A DNA stretch of 64,000 nt from CAMEON01 sp045128275. GTDB lineage: Bacteria > Bacillota > Clostridia > Oscillospirales > CAG-272. The position numbers and the translations under genes were made by a program. Location: assembly GCA_045128275.1 (NCBI GenBank), contig JBGVRH010000074.1, positions 1 through 64,000 of the forward strand, in the 5' to 3' direction. How positions within the stretch are numbered: position 1 is the first letter of the stretch; every line of letters begins with the position of its first letter. The notes beneath the pieces are model-generated. The model saw nothing but the letters and a program-made list of their open reading frames with translations. It had not been told where the DNA came from and ran no database searches. Below are positions 8,890-16,584 of this stretch, one piece after another.

Positions 8890-9489
8890 TTACGCTCCTT
8901 TCTTGCGGATGAAGCAGGCCTTGATGCCCCGCAGAGTGAGTCTACCCAGCTTCCACACGCCCTTGGCGGTGAGGTTGCAGAGGAGGAGCCACAGGACGGT
9001 GAGCCCCGCCAGCACCAGCCCCGCGCCCAGGAAGAGGAGGGCGGCGGCGGGCTTACCGCTTACGAACAGGGAAATGGCGGCCATGATGCCCGCGGGAGCG
9101 GAGATAGCGAAGGCGAGGTCGGCGGCATAGAGGCTGAGCACCACCGCCCAAAGGGTGATATACAGGGACAGCGCCACGGCGAAAAGGGCGATCAGGATGG
9201 GGAACCAAACAGGGGAGCCGACGGCGATCAGGACGATCTCCCACGCACGCATACGGCGCTTGGGCTTCATCTTGGCCTTGATAAGCTTGGGAAGGGGGGT
9301 ATCCATGAGGATCTCCTCGGCGATGGCGTCCACCGATCCGAGAGAGGCCACAGCATCGGCTTCGGTCATGCCGCCCTCCATAAGGTCGTCCAGCATTTCG
9401 GCGTAAAAGTCCAGGGAGGCTTGCCTGTCGGATTCGGCCAGTCCCGCCAGCCGCTCCTCCAGAGCATGCAGAAAATCGTACTTATCCAT
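8890..9489 (-). CDS. DUF1700 (HAAS domain) membrane protein
   Basis: 199 aa. The N-terminal 75 residues form the helical HAAS/DUF1700 signature (FLHALEERLAGL, YAEMLDDLMEGGMTEADAV, LGSVDAIAEEIL). Four hydrophobic segments follow (about 95-170). The start overlaps the end of the PadR gene by eight bases, implying translational coupling. HAAS proteins are typically paired with PadR-type regulators, as here. Confidence 0.88.
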   Translation of the reverse strand: MDKYDFLHALEERLAGLAESDRQASLDFYAEMLDDLMEGGMTEADAVASLGSVDAIAEEILMDTPLPKLIKAKMKPKRRMRAWEIVLIAVGSPVWFPILIALFAVALSLYITLWAVVLSLYAADLAFAISAPAGIMAAISLFVSGKPAAALLFLGAGLVLAGLTVLWLLLCNLTAKGVWKLGRLTLRGIKACFIRKKGA

Positions 9490-9805
9490 GTGCTTCGGTG
9501 TCTCCTTTCGTGACGAATGAATAGATGCTCATGACCTCCCGCCATTCCTCCTTGAAGGCTTGGATGCGGGAGAGGCCCGCGTCTGTGATGCGGTAGTATT
9601 TGCGGAGGCGGCCGTTATGCTCGGCGGAGCGCACCGTGAGCAGTTCCGCGGTCTCCAGGCGGCGGAGAATGGGGTAGAGGGTGGATTCGGATATATCCAC
9701 GTAGGGCTTCATGTCCTTGACGATCTGATACCCGTATGATTCCTCGTCCTTGATGGCCGCCAGCACGCAGATATCCAGCAGGCCGCGTTTCAGTTGTACG
9801 TCCAT
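9482..9805 (-). CDS. PadR-family transcriptional regulator
   Basis: 107 aa from the ATG at 9805, which has AAAGGAG seven bases upstream; a longer reading to 9856 would include the promoter and is rejected. Winged-helix residues LKRGLLDICVLAAI, SYGYQIVKDM and STLYPILRRLETAELL are classic PadR. It heads the PadR-DUF1700-DUF4097 operon and probably represses it, because an inverted repeat sits in its promoter. Confidence 0.92.
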   Translation of the reverse strand: MDVQLKRGLLDICVLAAIKDEESYGYQIVKDMKPYVDISESTLYPILRRLETAELLTVRSAEHNGRLRKYYRITDAGLSRIQAFKEEWREVMSIYSFVTKGDTEAHG

Positions 9806-9844
9806 GGGGGCTCCTTTCGAGGGGGATGGTGGGTTACGTATAAT

Positions 9845-9873
9845 ACTATACCACACACAGTATCGTTTGTCAA
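9845..9873 (-). promoter_or_regulatory. Promoter and likely PadR operator
   Basis: Minus-strand TTGACA (9873-9868), 17-base spacer, TATAGT (9850-9845). An inverted repeat with ATACT/AGTAT arms overlaps the spacer and -10 region, placed where an autorepressing PadR would bind. Confidence 0.75.
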
Positions 9874-9958
9874 GGGGGTTTTGATAAAAATTTTGGGGAA
9901 TTCAAATTGCGGTTTATCGGGCTGTTATATTCCTGCGGAATTGAACGCGCTTCGCACG

Positions 9959-10106
9959 TTCACGGGCGGCCACATGGGGCCGCCCCTACAAGCAAATCTT
10001 ATTATGTATCAACAAATTTTTGATTATACTGTTTTTAAAAAAATGTGTGTAGGGGCGACCCCATGTGGTCGCCCGCGGGAGGGGCAAGCCCCTCCCCTAC
10101 AATGGA
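9959..10106. repeat. Pair of inverted GC-rich repeats
   Basis: The sequence around 9961-9990 (gggcggccacatggggccgc) and that at 10049-10076 (taggggcgaccccatgtggt) are near-inverted copies. A third palindrome, GAGGGGcaagCCCCTC, follows at 10080. About 60 AT-rich bases separate the two. This looks like a dispersed palindromic element in the gap between the PadR operon and the nucleoside hydrolase gene; no coding sequence is seen here. Confidence 0.6.
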
Positions 10107-10147
10107 TTTCTGTTACCGACAAACCCAAATTTGTAAACTTTCCAACC

Positions 10148-10176
10148 AAAAAAGCCCCGGATCTCTCCGAGGCTTT
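10148..10176 (-). terminator. Terminator of the nucleoside hydrolase gene
   Basis: Minus strand: AAAGCC-TCGG, six-base loop, CCGG-GGCTTT followed by T residues. It lies 17 bases past the stop codon. Confidence 0.7.
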
Positions 10177-10192
10177 CTGTCTGTTGCTGTAT

Positions 10193-11146
10193 TCATTCCA
10201 TCCTGCCCATGATGTCGTCGATGACGTCAGCCACGGCGGTATAATCCACCTTGGGGAGGAGGAAGGTCTGCTTCCCTTCCCCATCAATGCGGTGGGAGGT
10301 GATGCCCTTATCGTCCACCGAGACTTTGCCCCACGGGCGATAATTCCAATAGGTATTGGGTCTGACCGCCTCCAGCACGGCGGTATGATCCCAGCTGCTC
10401 CGTCCCACGCCGCCGTTGTGGATGCCGTAGGCCACGGCCACGGGGTTCTCGGGGGCGGTCTCCCCCTTCCAGCCCTTCATGGTGACGATGTAGGTGCCGA
10501 TCTCGGTGGAGGAGTAGACCAGCTCGCCCGGCCAGAGCTTGGCTACGGTCTGGGCGGCGGGGATGTGGTCGAAGATGTTCCACTCGGTGGTGACGGGGCC
10601 GACGTTGTTGATAATGTCGGAGTAGATGACCATGGGCCAGCCCTCGTAGAAGCGGCCGCCCATGACCACGGTGCGGGCTACCTTTTGGGTGATGAGGTCA
10701 ATGCCATTGAGGGAAGAGTATTCATCAGCCTCACTGGTCACAAGGCGGGCGAGATTGGCCTGGTCACCCACCGTGACGATGGTGACGCTCCCATCCTCGG
10801 CCTCGGACAACAGCTTCCGCATGAGGGCGAGGGAGTCGGCGGGGCCGTCGGGGGTACCGATGGAGGCGGCGGGGTAGCGGTTCCCGAAGGTCTCACAGAG
10901 GGCTTTCGCGTAGGTATCGGGATTATTGCGGGGGAGGGTATAGTTGAGGCCTACGGGGACGGGGCGGCCGTAGTAGGTATTGATGGCATCCAGGCAGCCC
11001 GCCACGTAGGGGGTCACGTAGCAATGGACGGTGGCCAGCAGCTCGGCTTCACCCGCGTCGCAGAGGCGGTGGAGAAGGCCGAGGGCACCTGCGTCGTCGC
11101 AGTCCCAACCGATGTCGGTGTCGAATATGATCTTGGGAGTGGGCAT
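10193..11146 (-). CDS. Inosine-uridine-type nucleoside hydrolase
   Basis: 317 aa from the ATG at 11146 (AAAGGAG upstream). The N-terminal FDTDIGWDCDDAGALGLLH is the calcium- and ribose-binding DTDxGxDxDD motif of the IunH/RihA family (PF01156), which cleaves ribonucleosides to base and ribose. VTIVTVGDQANLARLV corresponds to the family's internal TNIA region but with substitutions, so substrate preference may differ from classical members. Transcribed alone, between its own promoter and terminator. Confidence 0.9.
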   Translation of the reverse strand: MPTPKIIFDTDIGWDCDDAGALGLLHRLCDAGEAELLATVHCYVTPYVAGCLDAINTYYGRPVPVGLNYTLPRNNPDTYAKALCETFGNRYPAASIGTPDGPADSLALMRKLLSEAEDGSVTIVTVGDQANLARLVTSEADEYSSLNGIDLITQKVARTVVMGGRFYEGWPMVIYSDIINNVGPVTTEWNIFDHIPAAQTVAKLWPGELVYSSTEIGTYIVTMKGWKGETAPENPVAVAYGIHNGGVGRSSWDHTAVLEAVRPNTYWNYRPWGKVSVDDKGITSHRIDGEGKQTFLLPKVDYTAVADVIDDIMGRME

Positions 11147-11206
11147 GGTGGCTCCTTTCGGGAATGCAAACTGGAAAATCAAGAACGGGGGAATGGGGGT
11201 TGATTA

Positions 11207-11236
11207 ATTATAGCACAGATGGAGGCGGATTGTCAA
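11207..11236 (-). promoter_or_regulatory. Promoter of the nucleoside hydrolase gene
   Basis: Minus strand TTGACA (11236-11231), 18-base spacer, TATAAT (11212-11207). Confidence 0.78.
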
Positions 11237-11340
11237 GGTGGGAAGATGGAAAAGTCCCTCGCGTGAAGACACGTTCCTCTTATCCAGTACCGCCGCCGTT
11301 GCACGACAAATCCATAAAACCCATTTTTCTCCTTCCCCTC

Positions 11341-11369
11341 TTGCAATTCTCACATACCTATGCTATAAT
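11341..11369 (+). promoter_or_regulatory. Promoter for the small ORF and zinc-ribbon gene
   Basis: TTGCAA (11341-11346), 17-base spacer, TATAAT (11364-11369), about 40 bases before the 34-codon ORF and 170 before the zinc-ribbon gene. Confidence 0.78.
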
Positions 11370-11410
11370 AAAGGCAGCCCCCTATTCTCCGAGAAGGCGA
11401 AGGACTCCCC

Positions 11411-11515
11411 ATGTCCGATACCCTGACAGCTGACCGCTTGAGAGTAGGCTATACCCCCGAGACCTTCCGCATGGTTTACCCCGACGGGGAAACCGTCACC
11501 GACCCCGATCATTGA
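11411..11515 (+). CDS. Possible 34-aa small protein
   Basis: ATG at 11411 with AAGGA eight bases upstream; 34 codons ending TGA at 11515 and finishing YPDGETVTDPDH. It lies between a good promoter and the zinc-ribbon gene, 22 bases before that gene's start. No known family. It could be a leader peptide or a real small protein; codon choice resembles the neighbours. Confidence 0.42.
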   Translation: MSDTLTADRLRVGYTPETFRMVYPDGETVTDPDH

Positions 11516-11537
11516 CTCTAACAACAGGAGAACATCT

Positions 11538-11825
11538 ATGTTTTGTACCAATTGCGGCAAGCAGATCGCCGACGACTGCAACTTCTGCCCCTACTGCGGT
11601 CAAAAGGCCAAGACTCCCCAGCCCGGTGCCATCACCTCCGACGGCATCCACATCGTTGAGAAGAAGGATCCCCTCTTCCGCATCGAGTGTGAATACTGCC
11701 ACTGTGTCTTTGAGTACCGCTCCAAGCATCTGGGCTATCGCATCTGGTATCCCAGCGGCTTCGTCTACTGCCCCGGCTGCAAAAAGCCCCTTCGCCATCA
11801 CCCCGAATACGAGGTGAAGGAGTAA
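11538..11825 (+). CDS. Double zinc-ribbon small protein
   Basis: 95 aa. The N-terminal MFCTNCGKQI...CNFCPYCGQK is a four-Cys zinc ribbon; a second CEYCHC...YCPGCKKPL pair forms another. The middle (FRIECEYCHCVFEYRSKHLGY) suggests a nucleic-acid or protein-interaction ribbon. The ATG follows CAGGAG by six bases. Function unknown; single small zinc-ribbon proteins are common in Clostridia. Confidence 0.82.
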   Translation: MFCTNCGKQIADDCNFCPYCGQKAKTPQPGAITSDGIHIVEKKDPLFRIECEYCHCVFEYRSKHLGYRIWYPSGFVYCPGCKKPLRHHPEYEVKE

Positions 11826-11826
11826 G

Positions 11827-11846
11827 GGGTTACGCCCATGTAACCC
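11827..11846. repeat. Copy of the GGGTTACGCCCATGTAACCC palindrome
   Basis: GGGTTAC-gcccat-GTAACCC directly after the zinc-ribbon stop codon, identical in core to the terminator stem at 7738-7761. There is no T run here, so it is not itself a terminator. Confidence 0.65.
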
Positions 11847-11866
11847 ATTGATAGGTAAAGAAAATC

Positions 11867-11913
11867 AAAAACGGCAGACCGCCCTCGTCATAGGGGACAG
11901 TCTGCCGTTTTTT
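11867..11913. terminator. Bidirectional intrinsic terminator
   Basis: AAAAACGGCAGAC and GTCTGCCGTTTTTT flank a 20-base loop, with A and T runs on both sides. It serves both the zinc-ribbon gene and the convergent HAD gene. Confidence 0.85.
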
Positions 11914-11938
11914 CGATGATCTCACACAGGTGAAATGT

Positions 11939-12580
11939 TTACAGGTAGTTCAGGATATCCGACACGCGGGAGATGGTGGGCTTGCCGCAGGCGGTCAGGC
12001 GAGCCTCGGATTGGTGACCTCCCGCGAACAAGACACAATCTCCGCCCACGGCACCCGCCACCTGAGCATCGTGCTCGGTGTCTCCGATGAACAGAGGTCT
12101 GGCCTCGGGATGGCGGCTTTTCCACTCCAAAGCCTGGGCCTGCTTACTGCGGGCGTGGATGTTATCCAGGCCAATGACCTCATCGAACTCTTGGTACAGA
12201 CCCAGCCGCTCCAGCTGGGCGGTCAGCATCTCGATCTTGGTAGCGGATAGGAGGATCTGGGGGATGCCCATGGCCTTGACCGCGCGGATGGTCTCCACCG
12301 CGCCCTCGATGGTGGTGCAGGTGGGCTCTCCCTCCAGGTACATAGCGACCCATTGGGGGGCAAGGATGGTATCGTAGTCGTCCTTCTCAAAGTCAAAGCC
12401 CAGACGGCGGTAATACTCGTCGATGGGGAAGCCGAAGATCTCGCGGTAGGCCTCCACCGAAGGGATGATGGGCAGGCCACGGTCAGCCAGCATGGTATTG
12501 GTACAGCGGATCCCCAGGGTCATATCGTCGAGGATGGTGCCATTAAAATCCCAAACAAGGTGGGTATACGTGGAGGACAT
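11939..12580 (-). CDS. HAD-superfamily hydrolase (phosphoglycolate phosphatase-like)
   Basis: 213 aa from the ATG at 12580 (AAGGAG upstream). Motif I is WDFNGTILDD (nucleophile Asp), motif II is LLSATK, and motif IV is PLFIGDTEHDAQVA. A helical cap lies at about residues 20-85. Likely a phosphatase of small phosphorylated metabolites. The Asn in DFNGT (instead of DxDGT) and Ala in SAT are family variants. Starts upstream of 12580 lack a ribosome binding site. Confidence 0.87.
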   Translation of the reverse strand: MSSTYTHLVWDFNGTILDDMTLGIRCTNTMLADRGLPIIPSVEAYREIFGFPIDEYYRRLGFDFEKDDYDTILAPQWVAMYLEGEPTCTTIEGAVETIRAVKAMGIPQILLSATKIEMLTAQLERLGLYQEFDEVIGLDNIHARSKQAQALEWKSRHPEARPLFIGDTEHDAQVAGAVGGDCVLFAGGHQSEARLTACGKPTISRVSDILNYL

Positions 12581-12607
12581 GGCAGGATGCTCCTTTTCAG
12601 TGATAGC

Positions 12608-12638
12608 AAAAGAGCGGTCACGACGTGGCCGCCCTTTT
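12608..12638 (-). terminator. Terminator after the solute-binding lipoprotein gene
   Basis: Minus strand AAAAGGGCGGCCAC, gtc, GTGACCGCTCTTTT, directly after the stop at 12688 and before the HAD gene. Confidence 0.75.
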
Positions 12639-12687
12639 GTGTATGGATGACGGGGAACCGACACTCGGCGATCCGTCAATTTTGTTT

Positions 12688-15042
12688 TTAGTCCTCGACA
12701 GAGGGAGTGTACAGGTAGCCGTAGGTGGTCAGCCAGGTCTGGTAGACCGTGTAGGGCGAGCTACCCGATGCGTCGGGAGTCTGATCTGCGACCTCAGGGC
12801 CAAGAGGAGCCTCGGGATCGTAGGCAGGGTTGACAGCCTTGTTGAGCTTGGTATCGCCGGCGGAAGCGGAGTGCTTACGGATCAGACCGTCGGAGGTATC
12901 GCTCATGAGGCTCATGAGATCCTCCTTGTTGGCGCACTCGTTGATCAGAGCCAGGGCCTCAGCGTTCAGCTCCTTGATGTGGTCGATCAGGGCGACATCC
13001 AGGCTGTAGTCGCTGTCAGCGGTAGCCAGGTTGAAGTCAAAGCCCAGCAGGGGGTTGATCAGAGAGTCGTTGTTCTGCACCTTGGCATAGGTCCAGGCAT
13101 CAGCGCCCAGCTCCTCAGAGGGAGTAGCGATGAAGCAGTTACCGGTCTTCTCCAGATCCATGCGGTAGATACCGAAGTTCTCGTTGGAAAGGAGCTTGAT
13201 GGTACCGTCATCGTTGCGCTCGTAGTGCTGGTTCTCGATACCGTACTGGAGCAGGTCGCGGAGCTCCTGGTTGGTGTTCAGGTAGGTGATGACCTTCATG
13301 GCACGGGACAGGTGGCTGCTGTTGGCGTAGACGGCGAACATGTTGCCGTACAGCTCCTCCTCGGTAGCCTCGGGGTACTCAGCGATGACGACGTAGTACT
13401 CTCTGCCGTCCTCACCGACGTAGACACCCTTGTCCTCGTAGTCCTGCTTAATGCGGGAGTCGCCCTTCATGAAGGACACGGCGGCGCGCTGGCCGTCCTT
13501 GACCTTACCGTAGTACTCCTGGTACTCATAGTTCTTCAGGGTAGCGAAGAGCTCATGGTACTCGGTGTTGGTGAACAGGGCGTTGAAGCCCAGGTTGATG
13601 CCACCGCGGGTACGGGTAGCGGCATCCTTCATCATAGCGCCGAGGATGGAGAACTCAGCCTCGGTATCGTAGGAATAATAATAGGTAGGACGGACGTTAC
13701 CGTCGGCGTCGGTCTTGGTCTCGGCATCAAAGGTGACGCGCTTGTCGGTATCGGGAGTGACGGCATCGCCGTTCTCGTCAACCAGGTAGAGAGCGCCCTT
13801 GGCGGCCTGATCGTAGGTGTAACGATCCTTCTTCTCGTCGTAGAGCCAGCCCTTCTCGGCATCCACCTCGAAGTGGTAGTTCAGAACGTTACCGGCGGCA
13901 TCCACGAACTGACCGGCGGCGTTGGTCTTGTAGAGAACGTCGGGCTCGACCAGAGCGGAGATGCGGGTCTCCTTCTTGGTAGAGGTCTCGCCGTTGGCGT
14001 CGGTGGTCTCGATGGTGACCTCGTACTGGTGCTGCAGCACGTAGTAGCGACCGGTCTCCTCATCGAAGTGCATCTTGTAGACAGACTGATCGGTATAGGA
14101 CAGATCCCAGTACCAGCAGAGCATCTTCATGCACTCCTCGTAGGTGGAGGCCAGGGGAACCACGTAGCCCTCATCCTCGGGAGTCTTGTCGCCGTTGTAG
14201 TTCTTGACGTCGTTCAGGAAGACCTCCAGATCCAGCACGGAGCCGACCTTGTCGATCTTCTGATAGTAGGTGTCGAAGAGCTCCTTGTCGATCATCATGT
14301 AGGTGTACTCGCCGATCGGCACGTTGTTGGGGATGGCGTAGACACCGCCCTCGATCTGCACACCGTTGAGCAGGGAGGAGGAGATGTAGGTGGTGAGCTT
14401 CTTAGAAGAGGTAGACAGCTCCTCGCTCAGGGAGGAGAGGTACTCCTTCTCGTAGTACTCCATGTACTTATCGTAGCCGGACAGGTAGAAGATATCGACC
14501 TGGTTCTCCTTGGGATCGGGATACTTGATCTCGGTGATACCGAACTCGTTGACGATGGTCTCCTCCTCGGTCTCGGGAGCGTCCTCGTCCTCCTCTTCCT
14601 CCTCAGCCTTCTGGAACTGCTGATACTCGGGGTGAGCGGCATAGAACTCGGCGGTCAGGGTGGCGTTATCCTTACCCTCGCCCTTGTGAGCCTTGATGTA
14701 CTGTCTCAGCTCCTTGGCGCATCTGGCCTCCAGCTCGATGAGATCCTGGGCGGCCTTGATGGCACCCTCCAGCTTATCGTAGTACTCGTCCTCGGTGCAG
14801 AACTGAATAACCACGTTGGTCTTGAACTTAGCCTTGGTGATCTTGGCGAAGGCCTCGTTGACAGCCTCCTTGGCCTCGTCGGTGGTCTCGTCCTCGGTGA
14901 CGACCCACATGGTGATGGTCTTCGCGCTGTTGTCAACCGTCTCGCCTTCCTCTTCGGTAGAGGTCTTGGGCGTACAGCTGGCGAAAACGCAGGTCAGCAA
15001 CATCAATATGCTCAGAGTCAAGCATACGAGTTTCTTGTTCAT
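12688..15042 (-). CDS. Large extracellular solute-binding lipoprotein
   Basis: 784 aa. A signal peptide ends in the lipobox-like FASC (Cys about residue 23), followed by an acidic linker and a type-1-like solute-binding fold (TITMWVVTEDETTDEAKEAV, DIFYLSGYDKYMEYY). It is longer than usual sugar-binding proteins (about 450 aa); a Lys/Glu-rich segment lies near 115-160. The ATG follows AAGGAGG. No permease or ATPase gene lies nearby, so it must work with distant permeases or act otherwise. Confidence 0.8.
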   Translation of the reverse strand: MNKKLVCLTLSILMLLTCVFASCTPKTSTEEEGETVDNSAKTITMWVVTEDETTDEAKEAVNEAFAKITKAKFKTNVVIQFCTEDEYYDKLEGAIKAAQDLIELEARCAKELRQYIKAHKGEGKDNATLTAEFYAAHPEYQQFQKAEEEEEDEDAPETEEETIVNEFGITEIKYPDPKENQVDIFYLSGYDKYMEYYEKEYLSSLSEELSTSSKKLTTYISSSLLNGVQIEGGVYAIPNNVPIGEYTYMMIDKELFDTYYQKIDKVGSVLDLEVFLNDVKNYNGDKTPEDEGYVVPLASTYEECMKMLCWYWDLSYTDQSVYKMHFDEETGRYYVLQHQYEVTIETTDANGETSTKKETRISALVEPDVLYKTNAAGQFVDAAGNVLNYHFEVDAEKGWLYDEKKDRYTYDQAAKGALYLVDENGDAVTPDTDKRVTFDAETKTDADGNVRPTYYYSYDTEAEFSILGAMMKDAATRTRGGINLGFNALFTNTEYHELFATLKNYEYQEYYGKVKDGQRAAVSFMKGDSRIKQDYEDKGVYVGEDGREYYVVIAEYPEATEEELYGNMFAVYANSSHLSRAMKVITYLNTNQELRDLLQYGIENQHYERNDDGTIKLLSNENFGIYRMDLEKTGNCFIATPSEELGADAWTYAKVQNNDSLINPLLGFDFNLATADSDYSLDVALIDHIKELNAEALALINECANKEDLMSLMSDTSDGLIRKHSASAGDTKLNKAVNPAYDPEAPLGPEVADQTPDASGSSPYTVYQTWLTTYGYLYTPSVED

Positions 15043-15108
15043 ACTGGTTCCTCCTTGTGCGTTCCCCGCACGAAAGCATGGTACGGGTACGCGATTTTAT
15101 ACCTACAT

Positions 15109-15137
15109 ATTTTACACTATTTTTGTGAATCTGTCAA
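15109..15137 (-). promoter_or_regulatory. Promoter of the solute-binding lipoprotein gene
   Basis: Minus strand TTGACA (15137-15132), 17-base spacer, TAAAAT (15114-15109). Confidence 0.78.
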
Positions 15138-15139
15138 GT

Positions 15140-15366
15140 GAAAATTTTGAACACTTATGAACATCGGAAGTTTTTCGTAAGCCCATTTGGACGAGCCTCC
15201 GAAAAATCATCAACCGTTTTGATACACAAGCAACAATTTTCATCAAGCGCAATTGTAACAAACGCCGATTTTGTTGTGCAAACCGCCGTTTTTGATACAC
15301 GCCGATTCAGCCGAATCACGAAAAATTTCGTTCTTCGGTCAAAGGAGTGCCGTCAAACCTGCCAAA
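15140..15366. other. Gene-free AT-rich gap with short direct repeats
   Basis: No coding sequence is supported. The gap contains a repeated phrase (ccgttttgatacac near 15212 and ccgtttttgatacac near 15285) and a small palindrome CGAAAAATTTCG near 15320. No convincing rpoD terminator is visible. Confidence 0.45.
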
Positions 15367-16515
15367 TCAGTCCAAAAAGCCCTTCAGATGGCGGGCACGG
15401 CTGGGATGGCGGAGCTTACGGAGAGCCTTAGCCTCGATCTGGCGGATACGCTCACGGGTGATATCGAACTCCTTACCCACCTCCTCGAGGGTGCGGGTGC
15501 GGCCGTCGTAGAGGCCGAAGCGGAGCTTGATGACGTGCTCCTCGCGGGGGGTCAGGGTGTGAAGCTCGCGCTCGATGACCTCGCGGAGGATGGTCTGGGA
15601 GGCGGCGTCGGCGGGAGCGGGGGTGTCCTCGTCCTGGATGAAGTCGCCGAGGTGGGAGTCCTCCTCCTCACCGATGGGGGTCTCCAGGGAGACGGGATCC
15701 TGGGCGATCTTCATGATCTCGCGAACCTTCTCAGCGCTCATGCCCATCTTCTCACCGATCTCCTCGGCGGTAGCCTCGCGGCCGTACTCCTGGAGGAGCT
15801 GGCGGGAGTAGCGGGACACCTTGTGAATGGTCTCCACCATGTGAACGGGGATACGGATGGTTCTGGCCTGATCCGCGATGGCGCGGGTGATGGCCTGGCG
15901 GATCCACCAGGTGGCGTAGGTGGAGAACTTGTAGCCCTTGGTGTAGTCGAACTTGTCCACGGCCTTCATCAGACCCAGGTTACCCTCCTGAATAAGATCA
16001 AGGAAGAACATGCCGCGGCCCACGTAGCGCTTGGCGATGGAGACAACCAGACGGAGGTTAGCCTCCACCAACGCCTTCTTGGCCTCGATATCACCCTCGG
16101 CCATGCGCTCGGCCAGCTCATGCTCACGCTCGGAGGTGAGAAGCGGCACGCGACCGATCTCCTTCAGGTAGAGGCGGACAGGGTCATCCACCAGGCCCTC
16201 CTGCTCCAGGATGCGCTGCATATTCTCGCTGTTGCCGAACTGCTCCACCTCGTTCTCGATCTCGCTCATCTCGGAGCCGGACAGCTCGGGAAGCGGGATG
16301 CCGCTGTCCTCCAGGGACTCGTAGAGCTTGTCCAGGGAGTCAATATCGTAATCGTTCTCCTCCAGAACCGCGTCCAGATCGCTCTCGGAGAGCTTGCCCT
16401 TCTTGCCCTTGGCAACCAGATCGTTCATCTTGGCAGCCTTCTCGGCCTCAGCCTTGGCGGCGGCCTTGCTCATAGGCTCGTCGATCTCATCGACGTTCAG
16501 ATTCTTCTTTTCCAT
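15367..16515 (-). CDS. rpoD: RNA polymerase principal sigma factor (sigma-70/sigma-A)
   Basis: 382 aa. Region 1.2 is DPVRLYLKEIGRVPLL. Region 2 runs NLRLVVSIAKRYVGRG, FLDLIQEGNLGLMKAV, then FSTYATWWIRQAITRAI. Region 3 contains RIPVHMVETI. Region 4 contains RFGLYDGRTRTLEEVG and FDITRERIRQIEAKALRKLR. It is the third gene of dgt-dnaG-rpoD. The short Lys/Ala-rich N-terminus replaces a long region 1.1, as in Firmicutes sigma-A. The ATG at 16515 follows AAAGGAAG. Confidence 0.97.
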   Translation of the reverse strand: MEKKNLNVDEIDEPMSKAAAKAEAEKAAKMNDLVAKGKKGKLSESDLDAVLEENDYDIDSLDKLYESLEDSGIPLPELSGSEMSEIENEVEQFGNSENMQRILEQEGLVDDPVRLYLKEIGRVPLLTSEREHELAERMAEGDIEAKKALVEANLRLVVSIAKRYVGRGMFFLDLIQEGNLGLMKAVDKFDYTKGYKFSTYATWWIRQAITRAIADQARTIRIPVHMVETIHKVSRYSRQLLQEYGREATAEEIGEKMGMSAEKVREIMKIAQDPVSLETPIGEEEDSHLGDFIQDEDTPAPADAASQTILREVIERELHTLTPREEHVIKLRFGLYDGRTRTLEEVGKEFDITRERIRQIEAKALRKLRHPSRARHLKGFLD

Positions 16516-16584
16516 GTTTTCGTACTTCCTTTCTGTCCCGCCTCGCGGGATTCTTAACGGTTGATTTATTTTTAAACTTATGGT

